Part shown: piece after piece, positions 47,962 through 59,100 of the stretch
Numbering within the stretch: the first letter of the stretch is position 1
How the letters are laid out: each line of letters begins with the position of its first letter
Source of the DNA: Turbatrix aceti
Taxonomy: Eukaryota > Nematoda > Chromadorea > Rhabditida > Panagrolaimidae
Reading direction: 5' to 3'
DNA length: 64,000 nt
Assembly: GCA_963969345.1 (NCBI GenBank)
Contig: OZ017769.1
Span: 558,001-622,000, forward strand
The notes under the pieces: generated by a model
What the model saw: the letters and a program-made list of their open reading frames with translations, nothing else
Told to the model about the DNA's origin: nothing
Databases searched by the model: none
Program-made: the position numbers and the translations under genes

Positions 47962-49370
47962 ATGGAAGCATCAAATCCAGAATCATCAAGTTCAACGCAG
48001 GATACTGAGTTACCGGCTCCTGCAGTAGCCCTAGAAGAATATCGTCCGGCTTCCGATGCTGTGTTTGTTTTTTGTATCCCAGTATGCGAGTGTAAGCAAA
48101 TCTTTTAGTACAACCAACGACGATGACGACACCGAAAAAAAGGTTCCACCGCTTAGAATCACACTTTCTTCTGCCTCGGACGCCAGTGTCAATACTCCTA
48201 CTACCGTCACCCCGGCGTCTCGTAGCAAAGGTTCTGGAAACCGCAAAAATTCATCCGGTAAACCCCTCACCCGAGCCCGCAACAGGCAATCCACCGATGA
48301 CGGTACAACGTCGCCCAAGAAGCGTACAAGCTTTCGAACGCCATCCAGCTCTCTTCTCGGCGGTGGCACGGGCTCATCCGCGATACCGGACGAGTTCGAA
48401 GACGCTCCCACGCCTGACCAAGACAAGCTCCAGTCTCTGAAACCACCGATTTCGCCGCCAACCAGGGCTTATGAATTAATTCAGGACAATTCCTTTGCTG
48501 CGAATTTGGGCTTAAGAAATCTTGTCAGACAAACGTAGGTTTTTTTCTAGTTTTTGCTTTTTTTATGCGACTTTTTAGGTGGAGCAAGGATCAAAACGCC
48601 CAGCAGCCAGAAGAGCCTAAAATCCCCAATTACGATCAGTACATGCTGAACATTCGCGACTATATCAGAGGAGCTGCTGGTCTGAAACAGCCGAAGATTC
48701 CAGTTTCGAGCAAATGGCCTCTGGAGGTGCAATTTCTTTTCCTTCGACAGTGCCTGGAAAGAAGAAAACTCAAAACGCAGCAGGAAACTGAACGTACACG
48801 CTTGCAGGTTTGTTTGGTTACGATATTCTACGGTATTGTAGTTACAATAGGACCGTGATCTTTTCCAAAATTTTTCAGCTATTTGGAGAAAGTGAATTTC
48901 TCCGCGCCAAGCTCTCTTCTGTCACCCGTGAACGAACGATGGTCAACGCAATGCGAGTCATGCGAGACGAATCTTCGTGCAATCCTCTGAATTTTGATCA
49001 CTATCATCCCGAGCCTGCAGTCCCATCTATGAAACCCGAAACCCCGACGCAAGTTTTCTCAAAAATCCGACAACTTGCATTTGATCTCCACGGATCACAG
49101 ATAATGGAACGTGATGCCGTCATTCAAAGACAACGCTCGGAGTTCTTCAATGTATTTCGATTGCTCAAGTTTTCAGACAACGATTCCCATGTGCACTCTC
49201 AGCATTCCGTTCTTCCGTGGCGCATTCCGAGAGTGAATTTTGCGCACGTCCTTGATCCAGATAATCCAGAGCTTTCTGATGACGAGGAAACAGAACTCAT
49301 GAAAGCTCTCGAAGAATCGTTGTCCAAGAAAATTGACTTTGATTTTGGCACCGTAACTGGTGACGATTGA
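47962..49370 (+). CDS. Unrecognised protein with C-terminal UIM-like motif
   Basis: Four exons (47962-48024, 48083-48534, 48579-48807, 48879-49370) give 411 residues. The first 150 residues are Ser/Thr/Lys-rich and disordered. Residues 170-390 look folded and mostly helical (NYDQYMLNIRDYIRGAAG, FLRAKLSSVTRERTMVNAMRVM). The C-terminal DDEETELMKALEESLSKK fits a ubiquitin-interacting motif (acidic start, x-Ala-x-x-x-Ser). No other domain was recognised. The first intron is uncertain: donor GTAGCC at 48025 gives 58 nt, while GTGTTT at 48061 would give 22 nt, probably too short; both keep the frame. EMC8/9 follows 200 nt later on the same strand. Confidence 0.7.
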
Positions 49371-49561
49371 GTGTAAATATAGTAACTTTTTTTGGAATAT
49401 TGAAGGCATGAAAAGGGTTAGTGTCCCTGAATACTGTATGGCATGATCGTAACACTGTAAACAAGTGACTTACGATCTTTTCTTATCTTTCGTTGTAAAA
49501 CTACCGAACCCAATTTCTATCACTCATTTTTTACCTTAGTTTTCCCCACTTTTTACTAATT
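49371..49561. other. Short intercistronic spacer
   Basis: About 190 nt between two same-strand genes, U-rich toward its 3' end. The length is short enough for a nematode operon. Confidence 0.45.
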
Positions 49562-49570
49562 GTTTTTCAG
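49562..49570 (+). promoter_or_regulatory. Candidate spliced-leader acceptor before EMC8/9
   Basis: GTTTTTCAG abuts the ATG directly. No donor is obvious in the short spacer, so trans-splicing is the simplest reading; a UTR intron starting inside the upstream gene is the alternative. Confidence 0.5.
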
Positions 49571-50217
49571 ATGACCGAAATCAGCACGCTAGCGTATAAC
49601 AAGATCGTGTTGCACGCGATGAAATACCCCTACGCTGCGGTTCGAGGTTTCCTTCTCGGTAAGCGTCTCCGCGACCAGCCGCCTATCGTCGTCGATGCCA
49701 TACCTGCGCTCCACGGGGCAGTGCTGGCTCCTATCCTCGAAATCCTTCTCATTACGCTTGATACTTACTGCCACGATAACGGTCTCAAAATTGTTGGCAT
49801 TTACTTTGCAAATGTGCGGCCGTCTGACTCGACGTAGGTTTTTTTTGGTTTTATACAAAATTTTTTATTTAAATTTACAGCTTTGACGAAGTTTTTGGCA
49901 AGGTAGCAGAAAAGCTCGTCACCACGAACCAGGATCCCGCTCCCATTGCTCTCCAAGTCGACAACTCCAAGCTCCGGATCAACGCTGAGGAGCCGTGTCT
50001 GACTGCGTATACTCTGGAGAACAAGCAATGGCGACCCACAACGTGCTTTCTGCCAAACGAAGAAATTGGCACGGCATCTGTAGCCGAAGCCATCGAGGGA
50101 AAGTTTTACCGTGAACTCGTTGATTTCGAAAATCACCTCGACAATCCCAGCCTCGATGTCTTCAACGCTCATCTCAATGCCAAAATCAAGCAGCTCATTG
50201 AAAATGAGACTAGCTAG
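49571..50217 (+). CDS. ER membrane protein complex subunit 8/9
   Basis: Exons 49571-49834 and 49881-50217 (46-nt intron) give 200 residues, the usual length. The N-terminal MPN-like fold is visible in NKIVLHAMKYPYAAVRGFLLG, ALHGAVLAPILEILLITLD and LKIVGIYFANVR, the standard EMC8/9 (UPF0172) order. The metal-binding JAMM residues of active MPN proteases are absent, as is normal for this family. EMC8/9 sits on the cytosolic side of the ER insertase EMC, which inserts tail-anchored and multipass proteins. The ATG follows a splice acceptor directly. It is probably co-transcribed with the UIM-tail gene. Confidence 0.93.
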
Positions 50218-50991
50218 AGCCTACGACTAGCTGGCTAACGTAACTTATCAGGGTGGAAAAGTTTTTTGTTTTTTTTGTTGTTGGCCGTTCGCTTCTTGCT
50301 CGATTTCACGTATGTATTCCAAATGATGAGTGTAATAATAATAATAAATAACTTTTTTTTACGTTTAAAAAACGAGATACCGTTCTGAAAGTTTTCACTG
50401 TCGCGGTATATCCATGAGTATGAGAAACTAACGATAAAAATCGAGTCGACAGTTCGATACATTGAGAATAGCCGCCTTGAAGTATATCAGAATTCGTGTT
50501 TCGCATCGCAGATGCGAGCGACGTCTTGATTGTGGACATGTTTCTTTTGGATTTGTAAAATTTTTGCAAAGCTGGACAGCATCCTAGCCAAGGCCTAAAA
50601 AGCTGCAGAATGGACAGGTTCTTTCAGACGTCCTACGTTTTCTGAAATGCTCCAACTCAGACCCAACGTCAGCGTCGGCGCTCCCCTCCCAGCAGACTGT
50701 CTGTTCATCGCAAATCTATGCTATTCTTGTTTATAATGCTTCGTATTGCAAATGGACACCATGAATAATAAAAAAACAACATTCGGAAAGTATGTGTAAG
50801 TTATAAAATAACAAAAATTATGGGTGTGAGAAATGAACAATAACCAGATAGTGCAAAATAGTTAAAAAGAAAATAATAATTAAAGATCGCATGATCATGC
50901 CATTACCAGTAACCCTGTTAAAGCACTGAAGTGCCGTGGATTAGCCGTTCCTTGTCGCTGCAGAAGGCGAAGTTACGTTAGACGACGCTGT
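50218..50991. other. Convergent 3' spacer between EMC8/9 and the CCCH gene
   Basis: Contains a short (TAA)n run at about 50331-50346 that includes AATAAA words suitable for EMC8/9 polyadenylation. No gene seen. Confidence 0.45.
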
Positions 50992-51990
50992 TTATACTTG
51001 ATTCTGGCCTTTGAGTGGATAGCTGTCGCCGAAGAGTCGGAAGGATTTCTGAAAGCCCGATTGGGATGCCGTCTTCAGCGTTGCCTGGGAGATGAGCACC
51101 TGGAGAAGGTCCCAGTCAGCCTCGCTGGTGATGCTCGACTGGAAGATGTCCCTGTCGTTGCGAGCGATGGACAGGCAGTCAGCTGGGAGGGGAGCGTCGA
51201 AGCTGAGGTTGGGTTTCATGGGCGAGTTTGTGCAGCTCAAGGATCGGAGGACGTCCGAAAAGATCTGTCCATCAGGTCCGATCCCTGCAGCCTGGTAAGC
51301 TATGGCTAGAATGCCGTCCAGCTTCGCTAAAATAAAAAAAAACCGTAAAAAAACCATACAAACCCCAAAAAACTCACTTTTAGGCAATCCGAGGTAAGAC
51401 AGGTACCGGTGGATGAACTCAGGGGTCGGGAGCTCAGACATGGAAGGCACAGCTCTGAGGTCGTGCTGTCCGTGGGCGTACCAGCATCCAGAGCCGAATC
51501 GACAGGCTCCCTTGAGCTGCCAGTGGTCGCAAAGGGTTGTCTTGTACAGCATGGGATTCCTCCAGGACGACGACTTGTTCGAGTGCCGCCGATTGGCTTC
51601 CTTGAGGCCTGTCATCAGGCTTTTGTAGAAGAGCGTAGCCGCATCTTCCATGGTGGCCGGCAGGGGCTTGGCCTGCCAGGTGTCGGCGGACAAGGGCGTA
51701 GGGGTCGGGCTGGTAGTCAGGGATGGCAGGGTGGCATCGCTGACGGGAGTGACCGACTGCCTGGAAGTGCAGCACGGCTGACCGATCGATCCAAATTGAT
51801 TCTCCCGCGATGCGCGGCGTTCGGCGTTCTCGAGACGACTGTTGGCGATGTCGAGCTCGATTTGCAGATGAGTCTTCTCGTTCTCCAAATCGGTAATTTT
51901 CTTGTACAACGCAGCGAGCTGTTTGAGATGCGCCTCGCAGGATTGGCCTTCTTCGTCGACTGTTGATAGGGTTGGGTGGCCGAAAGACAT
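50992..51990 (-). CDS. Single CCCH zinc-finger RNA-binding protein
   Basis: Exons 51990-51378 and 51326-50992 (51-nt intron) give 315 residues. The region at about 25-60 is a coiled coil (LKQLAALYKKITDLENEKTHL). One CCCH finger with C-x8-C-x5-C-x3-H spacing is preceded by YKTTLC, the lead-in of the TIS11/POS-1/MEX class that binds AU-rich RNA. TIS11 proteins have two fingers; here only one is seen, and the second half has no zinc ligand pattern. It probably regulates mRNA stability or translation, but targets are unknown. The ATG follows a TTTTTTACAG acceptor by about 18 nt, so a trans-spliced or UTR-spliced start is likely. Confidence 0.8.
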   Translation of the reverse strand: MSFGHPTLSTVDEEGQSCEAHLKQLAALYKKITDLENEKTHLQIELDIANSRLENAERRASRENQFGSIGQPCCTSRQSVTPVSDATLPSLTTSPTPTPLSADTWQAKPLPATMEDAATLFYKSLMTGLKEANRRHSNKSSSWRNPMLYKTTLCDHWQLKGACRFGSGCWYAHGQHDLRAVPSMSELPTPEFIHRYLSYLGLPKSEFFGVCMVFLRFFFILAKLDGILAIAYQAAGIGPDGQIFSDVLRSLSCTNSPMKPNLSFDAPLPADCLSIARNDRDIFQSSITSEADWDLLQVLISQATLKTASQSGFQKSFRLFGDSYPLKGQNQV

Positions 51991-52708
51991 GGTAATTGAT
52001 CTGTTTGCCTGTAAAAAATCACGAAACAGTCGATAAAAACAAAAAAAAAACACGAAATCGAATAGAAACACGTCGCGACTGACTGGCCCACAGCTAATGT
52101 CGAACAGAAAGAAGTTGCACAAGCAGCGTTCTCCTGACTGACGACTGCAGTCAACTCTCCGGTCCACCGGTCTGAGTGGTCAGCGGCGACGTGCCCTCTG
52201 AACTTGGGGCACGACAACGCAACGAGTGGTGGCTATGCAGCATTCGTTCCCTATCTGTCTGACTCTCTCTCTTTCGCCAGACATGTTCGGCACAAAAATG
52301 GTGTTTTCTCCGTTCGCGATGCCTCTTTTGTCATCGATTGCGCGCCCGGTTGTTTTTTTGGACGGGGAGTGTCTACGAGGGTAAACCCCGCCTGTTGGAC
52401 TAGGCAACAATCCAGCAAATCGTTCAAATATAAATCGATATCAAGAAAAGCAGACATCGCATTCGGGCAAAACAAAGTTGACAAACCAGAAAAGTGCACC
52501 ATTACCGTATACTATCCAGTTCAAATTTTTCGCTTCAGGAGTACTGCACCCTACGTCATTTTAGTTCGCTTTGTCATCAATGTTTCGCTTTTTTCATCAA
52601 TCCCATCTAAATCCCCCCAGTCCAACTTCTCAATATCAGAAACCTTCATACAACATCACAAAAAACAATCAGTTTCAAAAAACAAAAAAAAACATTACAG
52701 TAATAACA
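51991..52708. other. Spacer upstream of the CCCH gene
   Basis: Holds the CCCH promoter and the SRRM1 3' UTR. No supported gene. Confidence 0.4.
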
Positions 52709-53883
52709 TTAATCACGTTCCCGTTCACGGCGTTCGCGACGACGGCGTTTGCGTTCACGTTCGTCATCGCTGTCGCTATCGTGCCGCTTACGATCACGAT
52801 CACGTTCGCGATCCCGCCGAGAAGAGTGCTTGCGGGGAGATCGGTCTTTCTCGTTGTCACTGTCGCTGTTGTCGCGTCGTCGGCTGCCACGATCACGATC
52901 CCGGTCGTTTCGGCGAGAGGAGGAAGATGGCTTCTCAGAAGCTCGTTCTGGTTCTTCCTCGACGCTGTCGCTGTCATTGCGGCGTCGAGGACGGTCCCGA
53001 TCACGCCGAGACGAGGATTTCTTCTCGACCGATCGATCTCGGTCTCGATGACCGCGTCGCGAGCGTTCTTTCCTCGGTTCGGGAGACTCCCGCTTGCGCC
53101 GAGGAGGCGGAGACGCAGAAGGCGATCTTCGACGAGGCCGGCGGGGTGGCGGTGATGGCGATCCGCGATCGCGTCGACGAGCTGTGAAACTCGGGGAATG
53201 TCGACTCGGATAGGTCACTTCATCGCCAGACGTCGTCTCTGGCTTGGGCTTGTACGTGCCATACGTCAGGCTCTGGTAACGATGATTCCAGTTGGAAGAG
53301 GTGTCTTTGAGATCGATAGCGACGACGTCATCGTAAGCACCACCGCTGCCGGTCTTCTTGATGGCTTCGAGCTTCTTTTCGACGAGACTCTGCGGAACTC
53401 CGTCCTCCGAAGCCTGAGCTTCGATGAGGAGCTCCCATAACTCACCCATAAATTCCCGAGCTCGACGTGCATTGAGAAAACCCGTCAAATTGATCTGCAT
53501 AACCTTTGGATTAAGAGTTTTTTCCAGCTGACTGAAAACAAACTCAGCAACGACGTCGTCCTCGTAACCGAAGAGAGTGTGAAGCTTAGCGGTGATCCAG
53601 GGCTTGATGGCGTCGATTTTGACCTTTTTGATGTCGACCTGAAAGCAAAAACTTTAATTTTGACCAAAAAATCGATAAAACTGAACGAATGCCGTAAAAA
53701 CCGCTTAAAATCCCTTCTATCCCATTTAGAAGTTAGCACATCATAAAAAATGCCAAATCAAACCCAACATACATCTGTGTCGAGAGTTTTTTCAAACTTC
53801 ATCTCCCGGAGAAGCTTCTTTTCCTTGTCACGGAATCGCGAGGTCTGGTCCATGGCACTGCCGCGGTAAAAGTTGCCTTCCAT
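52709..53883 (-). CDS. rsr-1: SRRM1/RSR-1 PWI-domain splicing coactivator
   Basis: Exons 53883-53773 and 53638-52709 give 346 residues. The start MEGNFYRGSAMDQTSRFRDKEKKLL and the PWI domain (about 27-130: IKPWI, FGYEDDVVAEFVFSQLE, MQINLTGFLNARRAREFMGELW) match SRm160 closely. After residue 180 an RS-type tail of Arg-Ser, Arg-Asp and Arg-Glu repeats runs to the end. SRm160 binds RNA through PWI and helps splicing and 3'-end processing in nuclear speckles. The protein is far shorter than human SRRM1 (about 900), with most of the RS tail missing. The long plus-strand frame over this gene is its antisense shadow. Confidence 0.93.
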
Positions 53884-54606
53884 GATTTATGAGAACTTTG
53901 TTGTTAATGAGATGCCAAAGGGAGATAGATAATTCAGTAAGATGAAGAATAATCGCAAAAAACGCGCTCACCGCTGTTAAAAGCCGTAATTCGCGTCGAA
54001 AAAAACGCTATGTCCGTCGAATCGATGATTTGAAGTCCGTCCAGTTAAATGAATAACAAATGGAAGAAGCAGGTTCAAATAGACGAACACTAGCACAAAG
54101 CAGCCAACCAAAAATGAAGGAGGAACAGAGCAACAACGATTGCTGGCAGTTTTCGCCGCGCACGCTTCGCAGAAGGGAATGTACCAAATCCTGAAACGAT
54201 TGTACATGCGTCTTAAAAGTTGCACGCAACATGCGAGCATCACGCAACCCGCTGCCAGGTGACCAATTTTTGATTGTCTCCTGTTCTTCAACATGTTGCT
54301 GTATGGCCAGGTGATCATCGTTTATCCATCTATCTGTCCCTCCCTTTCTCTCCTGTCTCTTTGATTGCTCATCATTTATCGCATCCAATTCTTCCCCTGT
54401 CCTGGAGAATAGAGGGAAAATGAGGTGATCTGTCTGCACCTGACACGGCTTGCGTATGTGTCTCTTCATTTTTCTTCTTCCTCCTGCTTTTGACAACTAC
54501 CAAATATACACGACAATTTGACCGCTAGTTTCGGGTAATCTGTTGTCGGTGAGTTTAAGTTTTACAATTTTCTTTTGTGAATTTCAAAAAATGTTTTAGG
54601 CCAAAG
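53884..54606. promoter_or_regulatory. Divergent promoter region of SRRM1 and PIG-L
   Basis: 723 nt. A 5' UTR intron of PIG-L is visible at 54549-54599 (GTGAGT...GTTTTAG). Two overlapping minus-strand ORFs (53977-54318 with hydrophobic segments, 54008-54496) are open in different frames but have no known signature. Confidence 0.4.
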
Positions 54607-55480
54607 ATGCTTATCCCTTTCATTGCGGGCTTTTTCCTTGTTACGGTTTTTCTCATTGCCTGGTGGGCTTTGCTGTTCTACACCCAGCGTTCCGTGTCTA
54701 TGGGCAAGTCTTCCCGGTGCCTGTTGGTCATCGCGCATCCCGACGATGAGGTCATGTTTTTTGGGCCTATTTTGCGGAGACTCCAGTCGTCGGGTGCCAC
54801 TGTCTACATCATATCCCTGACTTCTGGCAACGCAGATGGCCTCGGCAAGATTCGGCGACGCGAAATCTTTCAGGTTTGTTCTTTAACCTTTTTTTTGTCA
54901 TTTTTAGGCCAAAATGAACCATTTTGAGCAAATTTCTGTTCAGGCCGTTCAAGCGCTCGGAATTTCTCCGAACAACGTGCTCGTCAAAGACCACACCTGT
55001 TGCCAGGATGGATTTGATCAAAAATGGGACTTTGAAACCGTCTGTCGTATCATACTGTATCAAATTGAGCACCTCGACATCGAAGTAGTCATCTCGTTCG
55101 ACGGCTACGGTATCAGCGGCCATCCAAATCACATTTCATGCTTTTCGGCCCTGCAGTTCCTCTACACCAATGGCCTTCTCCCGACCGACGTCCAGGTCTT
55201 CTGCCTTGAAACCGTTTCTCTGCTCAGAAAGTATTCCGGCCTACTGGATTTATTTCTTGGCAGCATCACGTCTACCTTTCTCTACGTTGCCTCCCCTCAC
55301 GACGTAATCGCCATCTACAAATCCATGTCAAAGTACAAAAGTCAACTTGTCTGGTTCCGATACCTGTATATGGTCTTTAGCAGGTATGTATTCATCAATT
55401 CGCTCAAACGTATCCACATGCATCGCTACATCTCAGCGACGCCTTCTGCGACGTCCAATCTTTTGAAAAAAGTTAAATGA
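54607..55480 (+). CDS. GlcNAc-PI de-N-acetylase PIG-L
   Basis: Exons 54607-54873 and 54944-55480 give 267 residues (human PIG-L: 252). It removes the acetyl group from GlcNAc-PI on the cytosolic side of the ER, the second step of GPI-anchor synthesis. An N-terminal transmembrane helix (PFIAGFFLVTVFLIAWWALLFY) is followed by the zinc-binding AHPDDEVMF motif (about residue 43) and the second ligand motif SGHPNH (about 165). The acceptor for exon 2 is TCTGTTCAG, chosen over TTTTTAG at 54901-54907 because it places AVQALGI directly after EIFQ. Confidence 0.93.
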
Positions 55481-56111
55481 CGAAGTTTGAGGTGTAGATT
55501 TTTTTCGGAAAACGGTTTTTTTATAAAAAGTCGCATTCATTTTCGATGATCTTGGGGATAAAAATTCATGCATCAAAAAATTGGTCTTTGGGACAAATTT
55601 GTTTTGTTTCTTTTTTAAACGACGTCGCTTTCTTCGAGACAAGAGGGTCGAAGGAAATCGGATCGTGGTGACGATGAGGATGTTGGATGTCGTCGGACGC
55701 CAAAGCAACCGATCAACGGCCGATCGCGATCTCCGAAGCCTTCGGACCGGAATTGAAGTGACTCTGATGAACCGTAACTTGCCACCTACAAGTTACAAGT
55801 CTGATTTTTAGAAAACCGAAGATTGATTAAGCAACCGATTAGTTTTGTTCCAAGACCAGTGTTAGAAGAAAAAACCATGTAATCTGTTTTTTACGTAATT
55901 CTGTGTTTTTTGTTTGTTTTGCACGATAACAACCAACACAAGAGACATGTAAGTATTCCCACTTTGAAAAAAAAAAGTTATGATTATTTCTGTTCAAGGG
56001 GAAAAACAGTCAATGGGAAGGAATAGAGGGCATAGAAGAGGGACAACGAAGACGATCATCATCATCAATCATCATCGACAACGGCACTTTTAAACAAACA
56101 ACTTTTTCGCG
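55481..56111. other. Convergent 3' spacer between PIG-L and liprin-alpha
   Basis: 631 nt with no supported gene. Confidence 0.4.
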
Positions 56112-59100
56112 CTACGAAACGCGATCTTTGGATTTTTTGAGTACCTTGACGATATGTTCTGGGATTGGCACGCTGGCAGCTTCGCTGCGTGCACGCGCTG
56201 AGAGTTTGCCAAACTCGGCATCGAGGAGGTGACGGGTCATGTCGTCTGGCTGTGGTATTTGTAGTACAACAGCCAGCGCTTGGGCATCGAAGGTATCGTC
56301 GAAGGCTATGAGCGCGCCGTGTACTCCGCTGTCACGCAGGCTACCGGCGTACGCGCCAAGACCTATCTCTTCGCACCACTTGATTACTCGTTCGTTCGAC
56401 CATACCATGATATCTGGAAGTGCACATAATCAAGGGACGGACAAGAAAAATGAGCACCTACCGGTATTTTCGTTTTCGCATGACCTTCGTCGTTCTTCGA
56501 GAACCTTTCTCTGATACTTGAGAACGCCGAGGCAGATGACACCGTATGCAAAACTTGCTCTGAAGATAATCGGCGTTAATTAATTAATTAATTAATTAGA
56601 AAAGGTAGACAAAAAGTTACTTACTTATGGAATGAGTCGACCATTTTAAGGTGGATCCTCAAATCCCTCTTAGACAGGTGCTCGAGCATCCTCGCGTCCA
56701 CGAGGCATTCCATGAATTCCGAACGATATCTGCCGAGTCCAAGCGACGGCAGCCATTCGTTACCGATCCATTCATGATTCATTTCTCCGTACGCAGTTGA
56801 CTGCCTCGTAGCCCTAGGCGCTGAAGGTGACGTCAGTGCTACCATCTCCTGGATAGCGAGCCTGAGTTTGAGTCGATGCAGCGGATTGCTGATGCCTATC
56901 TCGCGCTGTATCTCCTGGTCTGATAGCGCGGACATGATGGCCCCTGACTTGACATTTGCACGACACGCTGCAACGTACCACGCCGGCATACCGACCCACT
57001 GCTCTAGCCACGCGACTACCGTTGGACCGTTCCAGAGGGCGAAGGGCGTTCTCGCTTTGAATGCTTCTTCTAGCAATTCGTTCTTCTTTCGCTTTCGTCG
57101 ATCGTATTCTGCGGTGGCACCGCCGCCGTTTGAGACTCCCTTCATGTTGTTCATGGATTGGAAGAAGGAATCCGACGGTCCGAGGGATCCCATCTCGCTA
57201 TCCGAATAGGCATCACCTCCTCCACCATTCCGGCGGTCTTCCAGCATCTTGGACGACTTTTTCGACCCAAACAGTCTTCCCAGGGATTTCAAGCCGGAAG
57301 TGCTGGATGACCTCTTTTTGATCTTGGTCGACTGGTAGGGCTCGTTGACGAACGCATCGACGGATCCCGACCTGGAGGACGATGGACTCAGCCGGTCATG
57401 GATACCGTACTCGCCGTCGCCCTGGAGAGCCTGCTGCATGCGATCAAGTCTCGCGCTGCGGGACATGTACTCGTCCTGCCCGTAGAGACCATCTGCGTAG
57501 CTAGTCGACGGATTTGCCGGCAGGGTGTTGTACTTATTGACCAGGTAGTCAAACTGGGGAGACTGCCTTGGCGTTGAACGAGTTGTCAGCGCGGCATCAT
57601 CGTAGAAACCTGGCTGCTGTCGATCGGACCACGTGGAGCGTTCCAGATGTTCTGCGTGAGTCCTCTCTTCCTGGATGAGTCTGATCTCGGAGTTTATTGC
57701 ATCCAGCCTCTCCTGGAGCATCGACGCCAGCGCGTGGGGGTCTCTTCTCTCGGATTCTGCGAGCTCAAGCATTGAATTGGAACTCGAGAAGGCTTTTTGC
57801 ACGTTGGCGAGGACGTGGGCTTGCTGCAGTCGGTCCCAGTCCTGTTCATTCAGGGTTTGTACCTTTGTAGGATCGTCGAAGGCTGCTGCAGCGCGTCCCT
57901 TTTGAACTCTTCTCTGTGTCAACGGGGTTGTAGATGCCATATTCACGTCTGGTACCACAGGAACCTGTCCCGGAACAGGAGGCGGGCCGGCAGCAGCAGC
58001 CGGAGGATGTTGGGCCCCGTCGATGGACGGCTGCTGGTAGAAGGACGGCACGTTGAGCTTGGAATAAAACTGGGCAGTTCGCACGTTGTAGAGCTGATTT
58101 CTTAGAGCTTCAACTTCTTTCCTGAGGGCATCGTTATCACGTAGCAGGCGGTCACGGGTCCGCTCTGCCTGATCGCAGAGCTTCTTCGTGTGCTCCAGTT
58201 GGACGGCCAGGTCATTTCTCTCCGACACCTGCTGCATGCGCTCTTTCAAATGAAGCTGCAGACGATCATTGGACTCCGACAGAAGCTTGTCTACGGTAGA
58301 TGACAATCTTTCGTTCTGAGACGCGTTCATTTTTTCTCTCTGCACTGCTCTTTCCAATTCCGATTTGAATTCCTCGTTTTGGCGTTCTAGTTGTCGGATT
58401 TTGTCGGCAGCAGTCAGTTGCTTCTGCTCAGCAGCGTTGAGGGCTTCCATGCGCTGCTGGAGTTCGGCTTCGACAGAGGGTAGGGATTCTGCCTTTTGCA
58501 GGCTCTGGGCTAGCTGGTCTTCGGCAAGCTCCAGTCGCTCTTGAAGGCTTCGAAGCTTTTCCTCGTTAAGCCTGACAGCCGCGTCCTTGTTCGCGAGCTC
58601 GTGTTCCAGCTTGTCGTGGAGATCTCGCATGCAAGAGGCTTCTCTCTGGGCAGCCATGAGCCTGGATTCAAGATTTTTGATTTTCGCTTCCTGCTCATCT
58701 CTCTCAACTGAGAATTCTTGAATTTGAGATTCCGTCTTTGATACAGATTCCTTGGAAGCCATGAGATCCTTCTGATAGTTAGTCATTTCGGCTTCAAGCT
58801 CAGCGTTACGCGCTGTCAATTCGTTTGCTTGCTGTAGGGACGACGCAAGATCCTGTCCGAGGCGTTCCAGTTGGTCTTGTAGCTCGACAACCCGTGCTGC
58901 ATGTTCGGCGCTGATTTCGGTCGCTTTCTGTGCGTCAACGCCATTCACTACCTGCAACGAACCATGCATAAGAAAAAAATTAGCCCGAAATAGAACGCAA
59001 GAAGGAAGAAAGGCAATCGGGATTTTCCAAAATAGAAAATGCATGCTCGAAAAGTTAGTCGTACATCTGTGTGGAATGGTTTATTTTGCAAAATGCATTT

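Noticed and set aside
52204..53187. 327-codon plus-strand ORF
   Set aside because: It lies largely antisense to the Arg/Ser/Asp-rich repeats of SRRM1, which leaves the complementary frames open by composition.
53977..54496. Two overlapping minus-strand ORFs between SRRM1 and PIG-L
   Set aside because: Both frames are open over the same DNA, neither has a family match, and the region includes the PIG-L upstream region.
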